Part shown: positions 36,705 to 45,464 of the stretch, piece after piece
How positions within the stretch are numbered: position 1 is the stretch's first letter
Layout of the letters: every line of letters begins with the position of its first letter
Assembly (NCBI GenBank): GCA_963700045.1
Contig: CAVOWK010000008.1
Span: forward strand, 62,001-126,000
Source of the DNA: RPQJ01 sp963700045
Lineage (GTDB): Bacteria; Pseudomonadota; Gammaproteobacteria; Steroidobacterales; Steroidobacteraceae
Direction of reading: 5' to 3'
DNA: 64,000 nt
Made by a program: the position numbers and the translations under genes
Notes under the pieces: model-generated
Told to the model about the DNA's origin: nothing
What the model saw: the letters and a program-made list of their open reading frames with translations, nothing else
Databases searched by the model: none

Positions 36705-38816
36705 TCAGCCAGCAAGGTTGCCGACGCGACGGATGCGATCCGTGCCCGGTTCCGCCGCTGCAGGGGGCTCATCTGGCTTGAGCGCGGGAAACTCGCCCGA
36801 CAGGCCGGTCATCATCGAGCCGGGCAACCGGAAGCCGGTCACCGACTTGCGCAACTGGGCCGCGAGCTCGGCGAGCTTGCCGATCGACGTGGACGTGGCC
36901 GTGGTGCTCTCGGCCGTCTGCGAGCTGATTTCGCGCAGCACCTGCATGTTGCGCGAGATGCTCTGGGACACGCCGGCCTGCTGGCGCGAGCTGGCGGAGA
37001 TGTTCTGCACGAGGCTCGCGATCTGGTTCGAGACCTGCTCGATCTCCTCGAGCGCGGCCCCCGCATTCTCGGCGAGCAGCGCGCCGCCCACGACGTCGGT
37101 CGTGGTGCGCTCCATCGACACCACGGCCTCGTTCGTGTCGGCCTGGATCGTGCGCACGAGCACTTCGATCTGCTTGGTCGCGGTGGCCGCACGCTCGGCC
37201 AGCCGCTGGACTTCGTCGGCCACGACGGCGAAGCCGCGACCCGCCTCACCCGCCATCGACGCCTGGATCGAGGCGTTGAGCGCGAGGATGTTCGTCTGCT
37301 CGGCAATGTCGTTGATCAGCTCGACGATGTTGCCGATCTCCTGCGAGCTTTCGCCGAGGCGCTTGATGCGCTTGGAGGTCTCCTGGATGTTCTCGCGAAT
37401 CGCGTTCATGCCGGTGATCGTGCGGCGCACGGCGTCGCCGCCCTTGTGCGCGACATCCACCGAGTGACGGGCGACGTCGGATGAACGCTCGGCGTTGCCG
37501 GACACCTCCTCGGTCGAGGCAGCCATGGCCGCGATCGACTCCGAAGCGGCGCCGATCTGCTTGGACTGCGCTGCCGAGGCCTTGGCCAGGTGCGTCGAGA
37601 GCGCCTGCGTCTGGCGCGTTGCACCATCGAGCTTGACGGCCGAATCATTGATCGTGACGACGAGCTCACGCAACGCTTCGATCGCGTAGTTGATCGAGTC
37701 TGCAATCGCACCGGTGATGTCTTCGGTGACCGTGGCCTGCACGGTGAGGTCGCCATCGGCAAGACTCGACAACTCATCGAGCAGGCGCAGGATTGCCTGC
37801 TGGTTGCGCTCGTTCTGGCGCGTCTGGAATTCCGCAGCGTCACGCAGGACCGCGAGTTCGCGCTGCAGCCAGAAGGCAGTGCCGAGCGTCAGCAGCGTGA
37901 TCGCGATGAACAGCAGCGGCAGCCAGGGGCTGGCAAAGAGACGGGCGTATCCGGTCGCGCCGGTTGCCTCGAGTCCGGCAAGACCAGCACTGAGGTCCGC
38001 GCCGGTCTCGGTCAGCGCGTTGCGCGCCGCCTGCATCTGTTCGAGCTGGTCGGCGAGCCTGATCACGGCACGGACCTGCTCGGCTTCGGCGCCGAACGCG
38101 ACCGCCAGTGCGTTCGCAGGACCGGCCGCGTCGCCGACTGCCGCAGCGATTCCGAGCGTATTGGCCTGGCCGTTCACGCCAGCCGTGACCTGCGCCATGA
38201 ATTCGAGACTGTCGGTGAGGCGGCGCGACGCCGCCTCGACCGCAGCCGTGCCGTCGGCAAGCGCAGTGAGATCCTGGTCGATCGCCTGCGCGCGCAGTTC
38301 GAAACGCTCGAAGTTGCGACTCACGGCATCGGGACGGCCGGGGCCCATCGCCTTCAGCACACCGGCTGCCGTCGACAGCAACAGCGGCGTGGCCTCGCGC
38401 ACGCTTGCTGCAGCCTTCTGCGCCTGCAGCGCGGCAGCGCGGCCATCCAGCACTGCCTGCGACTGCTCGAGCAGTGCGGGCCAGCCGCGCTCGCTGCCGA
38501 GCACGCGGGCGCTCGGCGACGACAACAGGCCGACCGCGGACTTGCCGGCATCGATCTCGTCGATCACCCGTTCGAGCCGGGTGCGCGAGGCCGCCAGCGC
38601 GTCGAACGCCGGGGCGGAACCACGGACCGCGGCGCCTGCCTGCAATGGAATGTTCTGCGCGATTGCCGTAAGAGACGACATGTGCTCCCGCAGCTGTGCC
38701 TGCTGCTGCATCGCGCGGCCGGAAAGCAGCAAGGCCGCCGCGGCCAGCAGCGCCGCGACGAACGCCACGCCGAGCAGCATGGGCTGCAGGCGGGCGGCGT
38801 CGATTCGATTGGTCAT
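36705..38816 (-). CDS. pilJ: Methyl-accepting chemotaxis protein PilJ
   Basis: The receptor of the Pil-Chp pathway, 703 residues. Two transmembrane segments (about 13-33 and 300-320) bracket a periplasmic, all-helical PilJ-type sensor. After a HAMP-like stretch (LLDELSSLADGDLTVQATVT, about 358) comes the long signalling coiled coil. Its hairpin tip is ELINDIAEQTNILALNASIQ (about 510), ending AGEAGRGFAVVADEVQRLAE. The tip has ALNASIQAS rather than the usual ALNAAIEAA, typical of PilJ. The C-terminal tail ends FPALKPDEPPAAAEPG. It starts 35 nt after pilI. Confidence 0.93.
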   Translation of the reverse strand: MTNRIDAARLQPMLLGVAFVAALLAAAALLLSGRAMQQQAQLREHMSSLTAIAQNIPLQAGAAVRGSAPAFDALAASRTRLERVIDEIDAGKSAVGLLSSPSARVLGSERGWPALLEQSQAVLDGRAAALQAQKAAASVREATPLLLSTAAGVLKAMGPGRPDAVSRNFERFELRAQAIDQDLTALADGTAAVEAASRRLTDSLEFMAQVTAGVNGQANTLGIAAAVGDAAGPANALAVAFGAEAEQVRAVIRLADQLEQMQAARNALTETGADLSAGLAGLEATGATGYARLFASPWLPLLFIAITLLTLGTAFWLQRELAVLRDAAEFQTRQNERNQQAILRLLDELSSLADGDLTVQATVTEDITGAIADSINYAIEALRELVVTINDSAVKLDGATRQTQALSTHLAKASAAQSKQIGAASESIAAMAASTEEVSGNAERSSDVARHSVDVAHKGGDAVRRTITGMNAIRENIQETSKRIKRLGESSQEIGNIVELINDIAEQTNILALNASIQASMAGEAGRGFAVVADEVQRLAERAATATKQIEVLVRTIQADTNEAVVSMERTTTDVVGGALLAENAGAALEEIEQVSNQIASLVQNISASSRQQAGVSQSISRNMQVLREISSQTAESTTATSTSIGKLAELAAQLRKSVTGFRLPGSMMTGLSGEFPALKPDEPPAAAEPGTDRIRRVGNLAG

Positions 38817-38851
38817 GTCGTCACCATCTCTTGTCGGATCGGGCCGACGGC

Positions 38852-39421
38852 TCAGGACGCCGCGGCCTGCAGGAACTGTGGGCTTTCGAGCAGCGCGCGC
38901 ACGCTGAACACCGGCCAGACCTCGGCCCCGCGCCGGAACGCGCCGGCCAGGTAGCGCTCGCAGCGCAGCAGGGTTGGCGGCAGGTCGGCCGAGAATTCGC
39001 TTTCGTAGAAGCGGCGGAAACCCATCACCTCGTCGACGACGAGGCCGGCGGGAACTTCGCGGTGGTTGGCGAGCAGCACGCGGCTCGAACGGGTAACCGA
39101 GGTTGCGCCCGCGCCGAGGAACGCGCGCAGGTCGATGACTGGCAGCAGCTGTCCGCGAACGTTCGACAGGCCACGAATCCACGGCTTGGCGCCCGGCACG
39201 CGAGTGACCGAGGCCGGGTACGCAAGCACCTCGCGCGTTTCTTCCCGTGCGAGCAGGAACGCTTCGCCGCCGAGGCGAAACGCGACGCCGACCCATTCCG
39301 CGCCGGCCGCAATCGACTCGGGCTGTCCCTGCGCGGCTGCACGGGCGCGACGGTCGATCTCCCGCAGCAGCTCGAACGGGCGTTCGCGCAGCGAACGCAG
39401 GGCCATGACACCTGGCTGCAT
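38852..39421 (-). CDS. pilI: CheW-like adaptor PilI
   Basis: A 189-residue CheW-domain protein that links PilJ to ChpA. GVAFRLGGEAFLLAREETRE (about 45-64), PWIRGLSNVRGQLLPVIDLR (about 79-98) and VDEVMGFRRF (about 126) are the CheW landmarks. The start at 39421 lies 2 nt before the pilH stop-codon complement; an ATG at 39406 is an alternative with a somewhat better ribosome site. Position between pilH and pilJ matches Pseudomonas gene order. Confidence 0.88.
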   Translation of the reverse strand: MQPGVMALRSLRERPFELLREIDRRARAAAQGQPESIAAGAEWVGVAFRLGGEAFLLAREETREVLAYPASVTRVPGAKPWIRGLSNVRGQLLPVIDLRAFLGAGATSVTRSSRVLLANHREVPAGLVVDEVMGFRRFYESEFSADLPPTLLRCERYLAGAFRRGAEVWPVFSVRALLESPQFLQAAAS

Positions 39422-39422
39422 G

Positions 39423-39788
39423 TCAGGGGGCAAGGGCCGCCTGCGCCACTCGCACCAGCTGGTCCGTGGCGACGGGTTTAACGAGATAGTCGACGGCACC
39501 CTGGCGCAGGCCCCAGACGCGATCGGATTCCTGCGCTTTCGAGGTGACCATGATGACCGGGATCGTGCGCGTGGACGGGTCGTTGGCCAGTTCGCGCGTG
39601 GCCTGGAACCCGTTGACGCCCGGCATCACGATGTCCATCAGGATCAGGTCGGGGTGCAGTTCGCGCGCGAGCCGCAGCCCTTCGCCGCCGTCGGCCGCGG
39701 CAGCCGTCGTGAAGCCGTGCTGCTCGAGTGCCTGTTGCATGACGTGAACGTCGGTCGGTGAATCGTCCACGATCAGTACGAGTGCCAC
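39423..39788 (-). CDS. pilH: Response regulator PilH
   Basis: A 121-residue stand-alone receiver domain. The acidic pair LIVDDSPTD (5-13), phosphoacceptor Asp in LILMDIVMPGVNGF (about 50), the switch Thr in VIMVTSK (about 79-85) and the lysine in YLVKPV (about 103) are all present. In Pseudomonas PilH acts with PilG to control extension/retraction and cAMP; here it follows pilG by 25 nt. Confidence 0.92.
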   Translation of the reverse strand: MALVLIVDDSPTDVHVMQQALEQHGFTTAAAADGGEGLRLARELHPDLILMDIVMPGVNGFQATRELANDPSTRTIPVIMVTSKAQESDRVWGLRQGAVDYLVKPVATDQLVRVAQAALAP

Positions 39789-39813
39789 AGTCAGTATCCT
39801 CCGCGAGCCGCGC

Positions 39814-40224
39814 TCAGGCGCGATGGACGTGAGTCTCGATCGCGCTCAGCAGTTCTTCGCGCGTGAACGGCTTGGTCAGGTAATGCTCCGAACCCACGAT
39901 GCGGCCGCGGGCCCGGTCGAAGAGCCCGTCCTTGCTCGACAACATGATCACCGGGATGCTCTTGAAGACCTTGTTGTGCTTGATCAGCGAACAGGTCTGG
40001 TAGCCGTCCAGGCGCGGCATCATGATGTCCACGAACACGATGTCCGGCTGATGATCGGCGACCTTGGACAGGGCGTCGAAGCCGTCCACGGCGGTGAAGA
40101 CCTCGCAACCCTCCCGCGCCAGCAGGGTTTCGGCCGTCCGCCGGATGGTCTTGCTGTCGTCGATGACCAGCACCTTGAGGCCAGCCAGCCTTGGCCGACT
40201 GTTGCTGGCAGCCGTGTTTTCCAT
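39814..40224 (-). CDS. pilG: Response regulator PilG
   Basis: A 136-residue receiver, first gene of the Pil-Chp operon. KVLVIDDSKTIRRTAETLLA (18-37), FVDIMMPRLDGYQTCSLIK (about 62-80) and IPVIMLSSKDGLFDRARGR (about 88-106) match PilG closely. It has an N-terminal extension of about 15 residues before the domain. The 175-bp gap upstream, divergent from gshB, should hold the operon promoter. I see no convincing -35/-10 pair for it. Confidence 0.94.
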   Translation of the reverse strand: MENTAASNSRPRLAGLKVLVIDDSKTIRRTAETLLAREGCEVFTAVDGFDALSKVADHQPDIVFVDIMMPRLDGYQTCSLIKHNKVFKSIPVIMLSSKDGLFDRARGRIVGSEHYLTKPFTREELLSAIETHVHRA

Positions 40225-40399
40225 ACGGTCGAAACCTCGGGGTCGAGTGTGCGTGCGTGCGAGTGCGACGCTATGCGCGAGGCCGCCGCTCGCGAGGGCG
40301 TTTTAACATATTGGCCACCCCCCTGCCATTGGCGGCTTTCGATACCATGACACCCATCACAGTCATCTGCCCCGAGGCCGCCGCCCGCGCGGAGTCCGC

Positions 40400-41377
40400 A
40401 TGTCCCTGAAACCCCTGCGCATCGCCGTCGTCATGGATCCGATCGAGGACATCAAGCCCCGCAAGGACACGACGCTGGCGATGCTGCTCGCCGCGCAGCG
40501 TCGCGGCTGGGAACTCCATTACCTGGAGCTGTCCGGAATCTGGCTGCGCGACGGCGTCGCCCTGGGTCGTGCGCACCCGATCGGCGTCCGCAGCCACGAC
40601 ACGGACTGGTTCACGCGCGGCACGGCCGTGGTGACCCGGCTCGGTGACTTCGACGCGATCCTGATGCGCAAGGATCCACCTTTCGACACCGAATACATCT
40701 ATTCGACCTACATCCTCGAGCGGGCCGAGCTGCAGGGCGCGCTGGTCGTCAACCGGCCGCAGGGCCTGCGCGACATGAACGAAAAGGTCTACACGGCCTG
40801 GTTTCCGCAGTGTTGCGCACCCACCCTGATCACGCGCGACATGGCCGACATGCACGCGTTCCTCAAGGAACACGGCCGCGCAGTCTGCAAGCCCCTCTAC
40901 GGCATGGGCGGCCGTTCGATCTTCGTGGTCGACGCCGGCGACAAGAATGCGAACGTGATCTTCGAAACGCTCACCGAGTACGGCACGCGCTACGCGATTG
41001 TGCAACGCTACATCCCGGACATCGTGACGACCGGCGATTCGAGGGTGATCCTGGTGGACGGCGAACCCGTGCCCTATGCGCTCGCGCGCATTCCGACCGA
41101 CGCGGACAACCGCGGCAACCTGGCCGCTGGCGCCAGGGGCGTCGGCCGCCCGCTCGACGAGCGCGACCGCTGGCTGGCCGCCGAGATCGGCCCGACGCTG
41201 CGCGACCGGGGCATGCTGTTCGTGGGCCTCGACGTGATCGGCGGCTTCGTCACCGAGATCAACGTGACCAGCCCGACCGGCGTGCGCGAGATCGACAAGC
41301 AGTTCGGCACCGACATCGCCGGCTCACTGATGGATGCGATCGCGCGCCGTGTCGCGACCCGCGGCAGGCTGCGTTGA
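40400..41377 (+). CDS. gshB: Glutathione synthetase
   Basis: ATP-grasp enzyme joining gamma-glutamylcysteine and glycine. MDPIEDIKPRKDTTLAMLLA (about 12-31), MRKDPPFDTEYIYSTYILE (about 88-106), KPLYGMGGRSIF (about 160-171) and the C-terminal NVTSPTGVREI (about 287) are signatures. 325 residues; the ATG at 40400 gives the family N terminus. It begins a run of six genes with overlapping or near-touching ends. The TonB-like gene starts inside its stop codon. Confidence 0.96.
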   Translation: MSLKPLRIAVVMDPIEDIKPRKDTTLAMLLAAQRRGWELHYLELSGIWLRDGVALGRAHPIGVRSHDTDWFTRGTAVVTRLGDFDAILMRKDPPFDTEYIYSTYILERAELQGALVVNRPQGLRDMNEKVYTAWFPQCCAPTLITRDMADMHAFLKEHGRAVCKPLYGMGGRSIFVVDAGDKNANVIFETLTEYGTRYAIVQRYIPDIVTTGDSRVILVDGEPVPYALARIPTDADNRGNLAAGARGVGRPLDERDRWLAAEIGPTLRDRGMLFVGLDVIGGFVTEINVTSPTGVREIDKQFGTDIAGSLMDAIARRVATRGRLR

Positions 41378-42279
41378 CGACCCCGGACATCCTCCGCAGG
41401 AGCCGCGATCCCACCGGGGACCGCCTGGCCACCGCCATCTTCCTGGCGGCCCTGGTCCATGGACTCGTCATCCTGGGTGTGCGCTTCAGCGCCCCACCCG
41501 TGCCGGACAACACCCTGCCCACGCTCGAGGTGCTGCTGGTCCCGGCCGGGCCGGACGATCCGCAGGCGAACCTCGAGGCGGCCTATATCGCGCAGCGCAC
41601 GCAGCAAGGTACCGGAACCGGCATGGAGGCCGGGCGAGCCTCGCTGCCCGAAGCGCGGCCGGAGCAGGAAGCGGTGCCGAACGCTCCCGCCTCGGACCAG
41701 GAAGAGCAGGCCCGGCTCGCCGAACCCGAGGGCGCAGTGTCGGTGCTCGCGCGACGCGCGCTGGAGGCCGAGCGGCTTGCCACTGGTGCGGAGCCGCGAG
41801 AGGAGCCGCCGGTGTTCCATGCCAGCCCGTCGCCGGCCGCGCCGACCGTTGGCCTGAATGCCTCGGTCGCCGACCGCGACCTGCGCCTGCGCGGCCAGCT
41901 GTCGGTGGACGGCAAACTCCTCGCCAATACGCGTGAATCCGCCATCGCCGCCTACCTGGACGGCTGGAAACGCAGGATCGAGCGCGTCGGCACCGTCAAT
42001 TTCCCGAACGAAGCCAGGCGTCGGCAACTGTCGGGCAATCCCGTGCTGGAAGTGGCGATCCGTGCCAACGGCACGCTCGAATCGGTGGTCGTGCGGCGCA
42101 CGAGCGGCCACCGCGAACTGGACAACGCCGCCGTCGGCATCGTGCGCCTCGCGGCGCCGTTTGAACCCTTCCCGAGCGCCTTGCGCGAGCGCTACCCCGT
42201 ACTCCGCTTCGCCTACGAGTGGCAGTTCATCAACGGGCAGCTCGGCGGCGCCGGCGCAGTCTTCACCTCCGGCCCATAG
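41374..42279 (+). CDS. TonB C-terminal domain protein (energy transducer)
   Basis: A 301-residue periplasm-spanning protein. A transmembrane helix near the N terminus (about 21-38, AIFLAALVHGLVILGV) is followed by a long Ala/Glu/Gln/Pro-rich stretch (about 60-175). The C-terminal TonB fold contains YLDGWKRRIERVGTVNFPNE and the pair GNPVLEVAIRANGTLESVVV and SSGHRELD-like TSGHRELDNAAVGIVRLA. The start is a TTG at 41374 overlapping the gshB stop (TTGA). It is a paralogue of TonB found beside gshB in many gammaproteobacteria. It might serve btuB, but no exbB/exbD is present here. Confidence 0.88.
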   Translation: MTTPDILRRSRDPTGDRLATAIFLAALVHGLVILGVRFSAPPVPDNTLPTLEVLLVPAGPDDPQANLEAAYIAQRTQQGTGTGMEAGRASLPEARPEQEAVPNAPASDQEEQARLAEPEGAVSVLARRALEAERLATGAEPREEPPVFHASPSPAAPTVGLNASVADRDLRLRGQLSVDGKLLANTRESAIAAYLDGWKRRIERVGTVNFPNEARRRQLSGNPVLEVAIRANGTLESVVVRRTSGHRELDNAAVGIVRLAAPFEPFPSALRERYPVLRFAYEWQFINGQLGGAGAVFTSGP

Positions 42280-42296
42280 CACGATACTGTCTCCCC

Positions 42297-42854
42297 GTGG
42301 CCGCTTACCTCACCAACCAGTTCCTGATCGCCATGCCCGCCATGGACGACCCGAACTTCGCCCAGACTGTGACGCTGGTGTGCGAGCACAGCGAGCGCGG
42401 CGCGCTTGGCATCGTCATCAACCGCACGCTGCCGATCACGTTCGGTGAGGTCTTCCAGCAGCTCGACCTGGATTTCTCGCGCTCGCGCGTCAGCGACCAG
42501 CCGGTGCTGCGGGGCGGCCCGGTGCAGACGGAACGCGGCTTCGTGCTGCATTCCCCGGCGGACAGATATGAATCGTCGCTGGCATTCTCGGAACGCATGC
42601 ACCTGACCACCTCGCGCGACATCCTCGATGCCCTCGCTGCCGGTGAAGGCCCGAGCAGCGCCGTCATCGCGCTGGGTTATGCGGGCTGGGACTCCGGCCA
42701 GCTCGAGGACGAGATGGCGCGCAATGCCTGGCTCTCGGTCGATGCGAACGAGCGCGTGCTGTTCGCGACGCCCATCGAGCAGCGCTGGAGCGCGGCTGCC
42801 CGGTTGCTGGGCGTCGACCTGCTCTCCCTCAGCAGCGACGCGGGCCACGCCTGA
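42297..42854 (+). CDS. yqgE: YqgE/AlgH family protein
   Basis: A conserved 185-residue protein without a proven biochemical activity. YLTNQFLIAMPAMDDPNFAQ (4-23), TLVCEHSERGALGIVINRTL and VLRGGPVQTERGFVLHS are hallmark stretches. The GTG at 42297 is used because the family N terminus starts there; the frame extends upstream into the tonB-like gene. It is usually paired with ruvX/yqgF, as here. Confidence 0.93.
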   Translation: MAAYLTNQFLIAMPAMDDPNFAQTVTLVCEHSERGALGIVINRTLPITFGEVFQQLDLDFSRSRVSDQPVLRGGPVQTERGFVLHSPADRYESSLAFSERMHLTTSRDILDALAAGEGPSSAVIALGYAGWDSGQLEDEMARNAWLSVDANERVLFATPIEQRWSAAARLLGVDLLSLSSDAGHA

Positions 42855-42922
42855 TTCCGACTCACGCAGACGATCCGCCGCCGCCTGCCACCCACGGCGG
42901 TCACCCGTCGTCGGGCGAGGTC

Positions 42923-43336
42923 GTGCTGGCGTTCGATTTCGGCACCCGCCGCATCGGGGTCGCGGTCGGGCAGACGATGACCGGGTCGGCCACGGCCGTC
43001 GGCACCCTGCCCGCCCGCAATGGAGCGCCGGACTGGCCCGCCGTCGATACGTGCATCGCCCAATGGGCCCCGACCCGGCTGCTGGTCGGGCTCCCCTATA
43101 ATATGGACGACTCGGACACCACCACGACGGCGACCTGCCGCGCCTTTGGCGAAAAACTCGCGCGACGCTCAGGGCTGCCGGTCGACTACGTGGACGAGCG
43201 CCTGACGTCCAATGCCGCTTACGACGAGTTGCGCAACGAGCGCCGCTCCGGGACGCGCGCGCGACGCATCCGTCCCGAGGACATCGATGCGAACGCGGCG
43301 CGGCTGATCCTGCTGACCTGGATGGGCACGCCTTGA
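42923..43336 (+). CDS. ruvX: Putative pre-16S rRNA nuclease / Holliday junction resolvase YqgF (RuvX)
   Basis: An RNase H-fold nuclease of 137 residues. LAFDFGTRRIGVAVGQ (2-17) has the first catalytic Asp, VDYVDERLTS (about 92-101) the central acidic residues, and EDIDANAARLILL (about 120-132) the last Asp. The start is a GTG at 42923. The 68 bp between yqgE and this start carry no separate gene. The stop overlaps the TTG start of pyrB. Confidence 0.92.
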   Translation: MLAFDFGTRRIGVAVGQTMTGSATAVGTLPARNGAPDWPAVDTCIAQWAPTRLLVGLPYNMDDSDTTTTATCRAFGEKLARRSGLPVDYVDERLTSNAAYDELRNERRSGTRARRIRPEDIDANAARLILLTWMGTP

Positions 43337-44334
43337 AGACTGACACCGGCCGAGACCTGCAGCGCGACCATGCCGGCCGCCTGCGCCACCTGCTCACGCT
43401 CGAAGGCCTCGCGCGTGACGAGATCGTGCACCTGCTCGACCTCGCGCAGTTCTACGTGCGTGAACCTGGCGACCTGCCGGCCCGCGACGGCGCGCTGCTC
43501 GGCCGCACGGTGGCGAACCTGTTCTTCGAGCCGAGCACGCGCACGCGCGTCTCGTTCGAACTCGCCGCCACGCGCCTCGGCGCGGACGTGGTCAACCTCG
43601 ACCTGCACTCATCCTCGCGCGTGAAGGGCGAGACCGTGCTCGACACCATTTACACGCTGCAGGCGATGATGGTGGACGTGTTCGTGATGCGCGACTCCGA
43701 GCCCGGCCTGCCGGCCTTCGTCGCGGGCCACGTGCAGCCCCACGTCAGCGTGCTGAACGCGGGCGAGGCGCACGTCTCGCATCCAACGCAGGGACTGCTG
43801 GACGTGCTGACCATCCGCCAGCGCAAGGGCGACCTGAAGAACCTGTGCGTCGCGATCGTGGGCGACATCAGCCATTCCCGAGTCGCGCGTTCGACCGCGA
43901 CCGCGCTGCAGACCCTCGGCGTCGGCGAACTGCGCTTCGTGTCCCCGGCGAGCCTTGCCCCCGAGGCGGACGAGTTCCCGGGCGCGAAACGCTGCACGTC
44001 GCTCGAGGACGGGATCCGCGGCGCCGACGTCATCATGGCACTGCGCATCCAGAAGGAGCGCATGGACCAGTCGCAGATCCCGGACGTCGACGCGTTCCTG
44101 CGCGAATGGGGCATCACCGAACGCAGCATCCAGCTCGCGCAGAAAGACTGCGTGGTGCTGCACCCAGGCCCGATGAACCGTGGCGTCGAGATCACGAGCG
44201 GGATTGCCGACGGGCCGCACTCCGCGATCCAGCAGCAGGTCCGCAACGGGGTCGCCGTGCGCATGGCCGTGCTCGCGACGATCGTCCGCAACGTGCAGGT
44301 CCGCAACGTGCAGGCCGGCAGGCGCGAGGTCTGA
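43333..44334 (+). CDS. pyrB: Aspartate carbamoyltransferase catalytic subunit
   Basis: Second step of pyrimidine synthesis: carbamoyl phosphate plus aspartate. NLFFEPSTRTRVSFELAATR (about 63-82) is the carbamoyl-phosphate loop, NAGEAHVSHPTQGLLD (about 141-156) and the C-terminal HPGPMNRGVEI (about 277) are also conserved. 333 residues. TTG start at 43333 overlapping the ruvX stop (TTGA). The C terminus has a short duplicated VRNVQ-VRNVQ. No regulatory pyrI or pseudo-dihydroorotase gene follows; instead a pyrK-like gene starts inside the stop codon. Confidence 0.96.
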   Translation: MKTDTGRDLQRDHAGRLRHLLTLEGLARDEIVHLLDLAQFYVREPGDLPARDGALLGRTVANLFFEPSTRTRVSFELAATRLGADVVNLDLHSSSRVKGETVLDTIYTLQAMMVDVFVMRDSEPGLPAFVAGHVQPHVSVLNAGEAHVSHPTQGLLDVLTIRQRKGDLKNLCVAIVGDISHSRVARSTATALQTLGVGELRFVSPASLAPEADEFPGAKRCTSLEDGIRGADVIMALRIQKERMDQSQIPDVDAFLREWGITERSIQLAQKDCVVLHPGPMNRGVEITSGIADGPHSAIQQQVRNGVAVRMAVLATIVRNVQVRNVQAGRREV

Positions 44335-45302
44335 TGCAGATGGGCAACTCCGTTCCCGGCACCTGCACCATCGACGCGCCGGGCCGCAGCCGTGGCGCGC
44401 CCGCAGAGCAGCGCACGCACCGCGACTCGATCTTCGTCGAGGACGGCAAACTGCTGTCGCAGCAGGAATACCCGGGCAAGCAGTTCGTGATCCGCATCCA
44501 GGCGCCGAAGTGCGCGGCGGCAGCGGTGCCCGGCAGCTTCGCGCACCTGACGTGCGACCGGGAGCGCCCGATGCGCCGGCCGCTGTCGATCATGCGCGTC
44601 GATGCGAAGGCGGGCTGGATCGAGATCCTCTACAAGATCGTTGGCCCCGGACTCGAGGCGCTCTCGCAGCAGCCCGTCGGCGCGACGATCAGCGTGCTGG
44701 GCCCGATCGGCCACGGCTTCGTCGCGCATCCCGAGCGACCACGGACGCTGCTCGTGGGTGGGGGCGTCGGCATCCCACCCATGGTGTTCCTGGCGGAATC
44801 GCTGCGGACTCGCCGTGACGAGGCGTCCTGGCAGCCGCTCGTGCTGATGGGCTCCGAGATCGAGTTTCCGTTCCGCGCCAGACCGTCGCAGATCCTGGTG
44901 CCGGGCGTGCCGAACGCGGCGATCGCGTGCATGCCGTTGCTCGACGACTGGGGCATCGCCAGCCGGCTCGCCAGCTTCGGCGACTTCCCGGGCTGCTTCC
45001 ACGGCTACGTGACAGACCTCGCGGCGCAGTGGCTGTCATCGCTCGACGCCCGGGCGCTCGCGGAAGTCGAAATGTTCGCGTGCGGACCCACCCCGATGCT
45101 GCAGGCCACGGCGCGCGTGGCGCGCAAGTTCGGCGTGCCGTGCCAGGTGTCGCTCGAGGAGTTCATGGCCTGCGCGGTCGGTGGTTGCGCCGGTTGTGCC
45201 GTGCCGGTCGTCCAGCCGGATGGATCGCTCGCGATGAAACGCGTCTGCGTCGACGGACCGGTATTCGACGCGAATGCGGTGTTTCCGCCGGCGGCTTCCT
45301 AG
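44334..45302 (+). CDS. Dihydroorotate dehydrogenase electron-transfer subunit-like flavoprotein (PyrK family)
   Basis: A 322-residue FAD/NAD(P)/2Fe-2S reductase subunit. RPMRRPLSIMRVDA (about 80-93) is the flavin-binding R-x-Y/S-[TS] type region, LLVGGGVGIPPMVFLAESL (about 140-158) binds NAD, and MFACGPTPMLQA (about 245) follows. The C terminus MACAVGGCAGCAVPVV plus a later VCVDGPVF gives a C-x4-C-x2-C...C cluster site. It overlaps the pyrB stop (TGATG). In class 1B systems PyrK serves PyrD, but no pyrD is next to it, so the electron acceptor here is uncertain. Confidence 0.85.
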   Translation: MQMGNSVPGTCTIDAPGRSRGAPAEQRTHRDSIFVEDGKLLSQQEYPGKQFVIRIQAPKCAAAAVPGSFAHLTCDRERPMRRPLSIMRVDAKAGWIEILYKIVGPGLEALSQQPVGATISVLGPIGHGFVAHPERPRTLLVGGGVGIPPMVFLAESLRTRRDEASWQPLVLMGSEIEFPFRARPSQILVPGVPNAAIACMPLLDDWGIASRLASFGDFPGCFHGYVTDLAAQWLSSLDARALAEVEMFACGPTPMLQATARVARKFGVPCQVSLEEFMACAVGGCAGCAVPVVQPDGSLAMKRVCVDGPVFDANAVFPPAAS

Positions 45303-45349
45303 CGCTGCTTCCGGAGTCCGAGACTCTCGATCATGGCGATTGCTGGCGT

Positions 45350-45415
45350 CCGATCCGGCTTGTCCTGGCGGGAGCGGAAAGGCAAACACGCTCCCGCCAG
45401 GACAAGCCGGATCGG
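45350..45415 (+). repeat. 26-bp-arm hairpin with the shared GGAAAGGCAAACAC loop
   Basis: The arms 45350-45375 and 45390-45415 are a perfect inverted repeat (ending GTCCTGGCGGGAGC at the loop). The 14-nt loop is GGAAAGGCAAACAC. The element at 50247-50300 has the reverse-complement loop with two changes but unrelated arms. It lies in the convergent gap after the pyrK-like gene and could also terminate transcription, although no U-tract follows. Confidence 0.88.
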
Positions 45416-45440
45416 TCGCTCGACACGCAGCGCCTGAGCG

Positions 45441-45464
45441 GGTTCTCGGGCTCGCCCGAGAACC
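45441..45464 (+). repeat. 10-bp perfect hairpin (GGTTCTCGGG-CTCG-CCCGAGAACC)
   Basis: A separate perfect hairpin 25 bp after the preceding element. No U-tract on either side, so intrinsic termination is not obvious. Confidence 0.7.

Noticed and set aside
41374..42279. TonB-like protein as the dedicated partner of btuB
   Set aside because: No exbB/exbD nearby, and the gene belongs to the usual gshB neighbourhood; linkage to btuB is not supported.
44280..44325. Direct repeat at the pyrB 3' end (VRNVQ twice)
   Set aside because: A simple in-frame 15-nt duplication in a tolerant C terminus.
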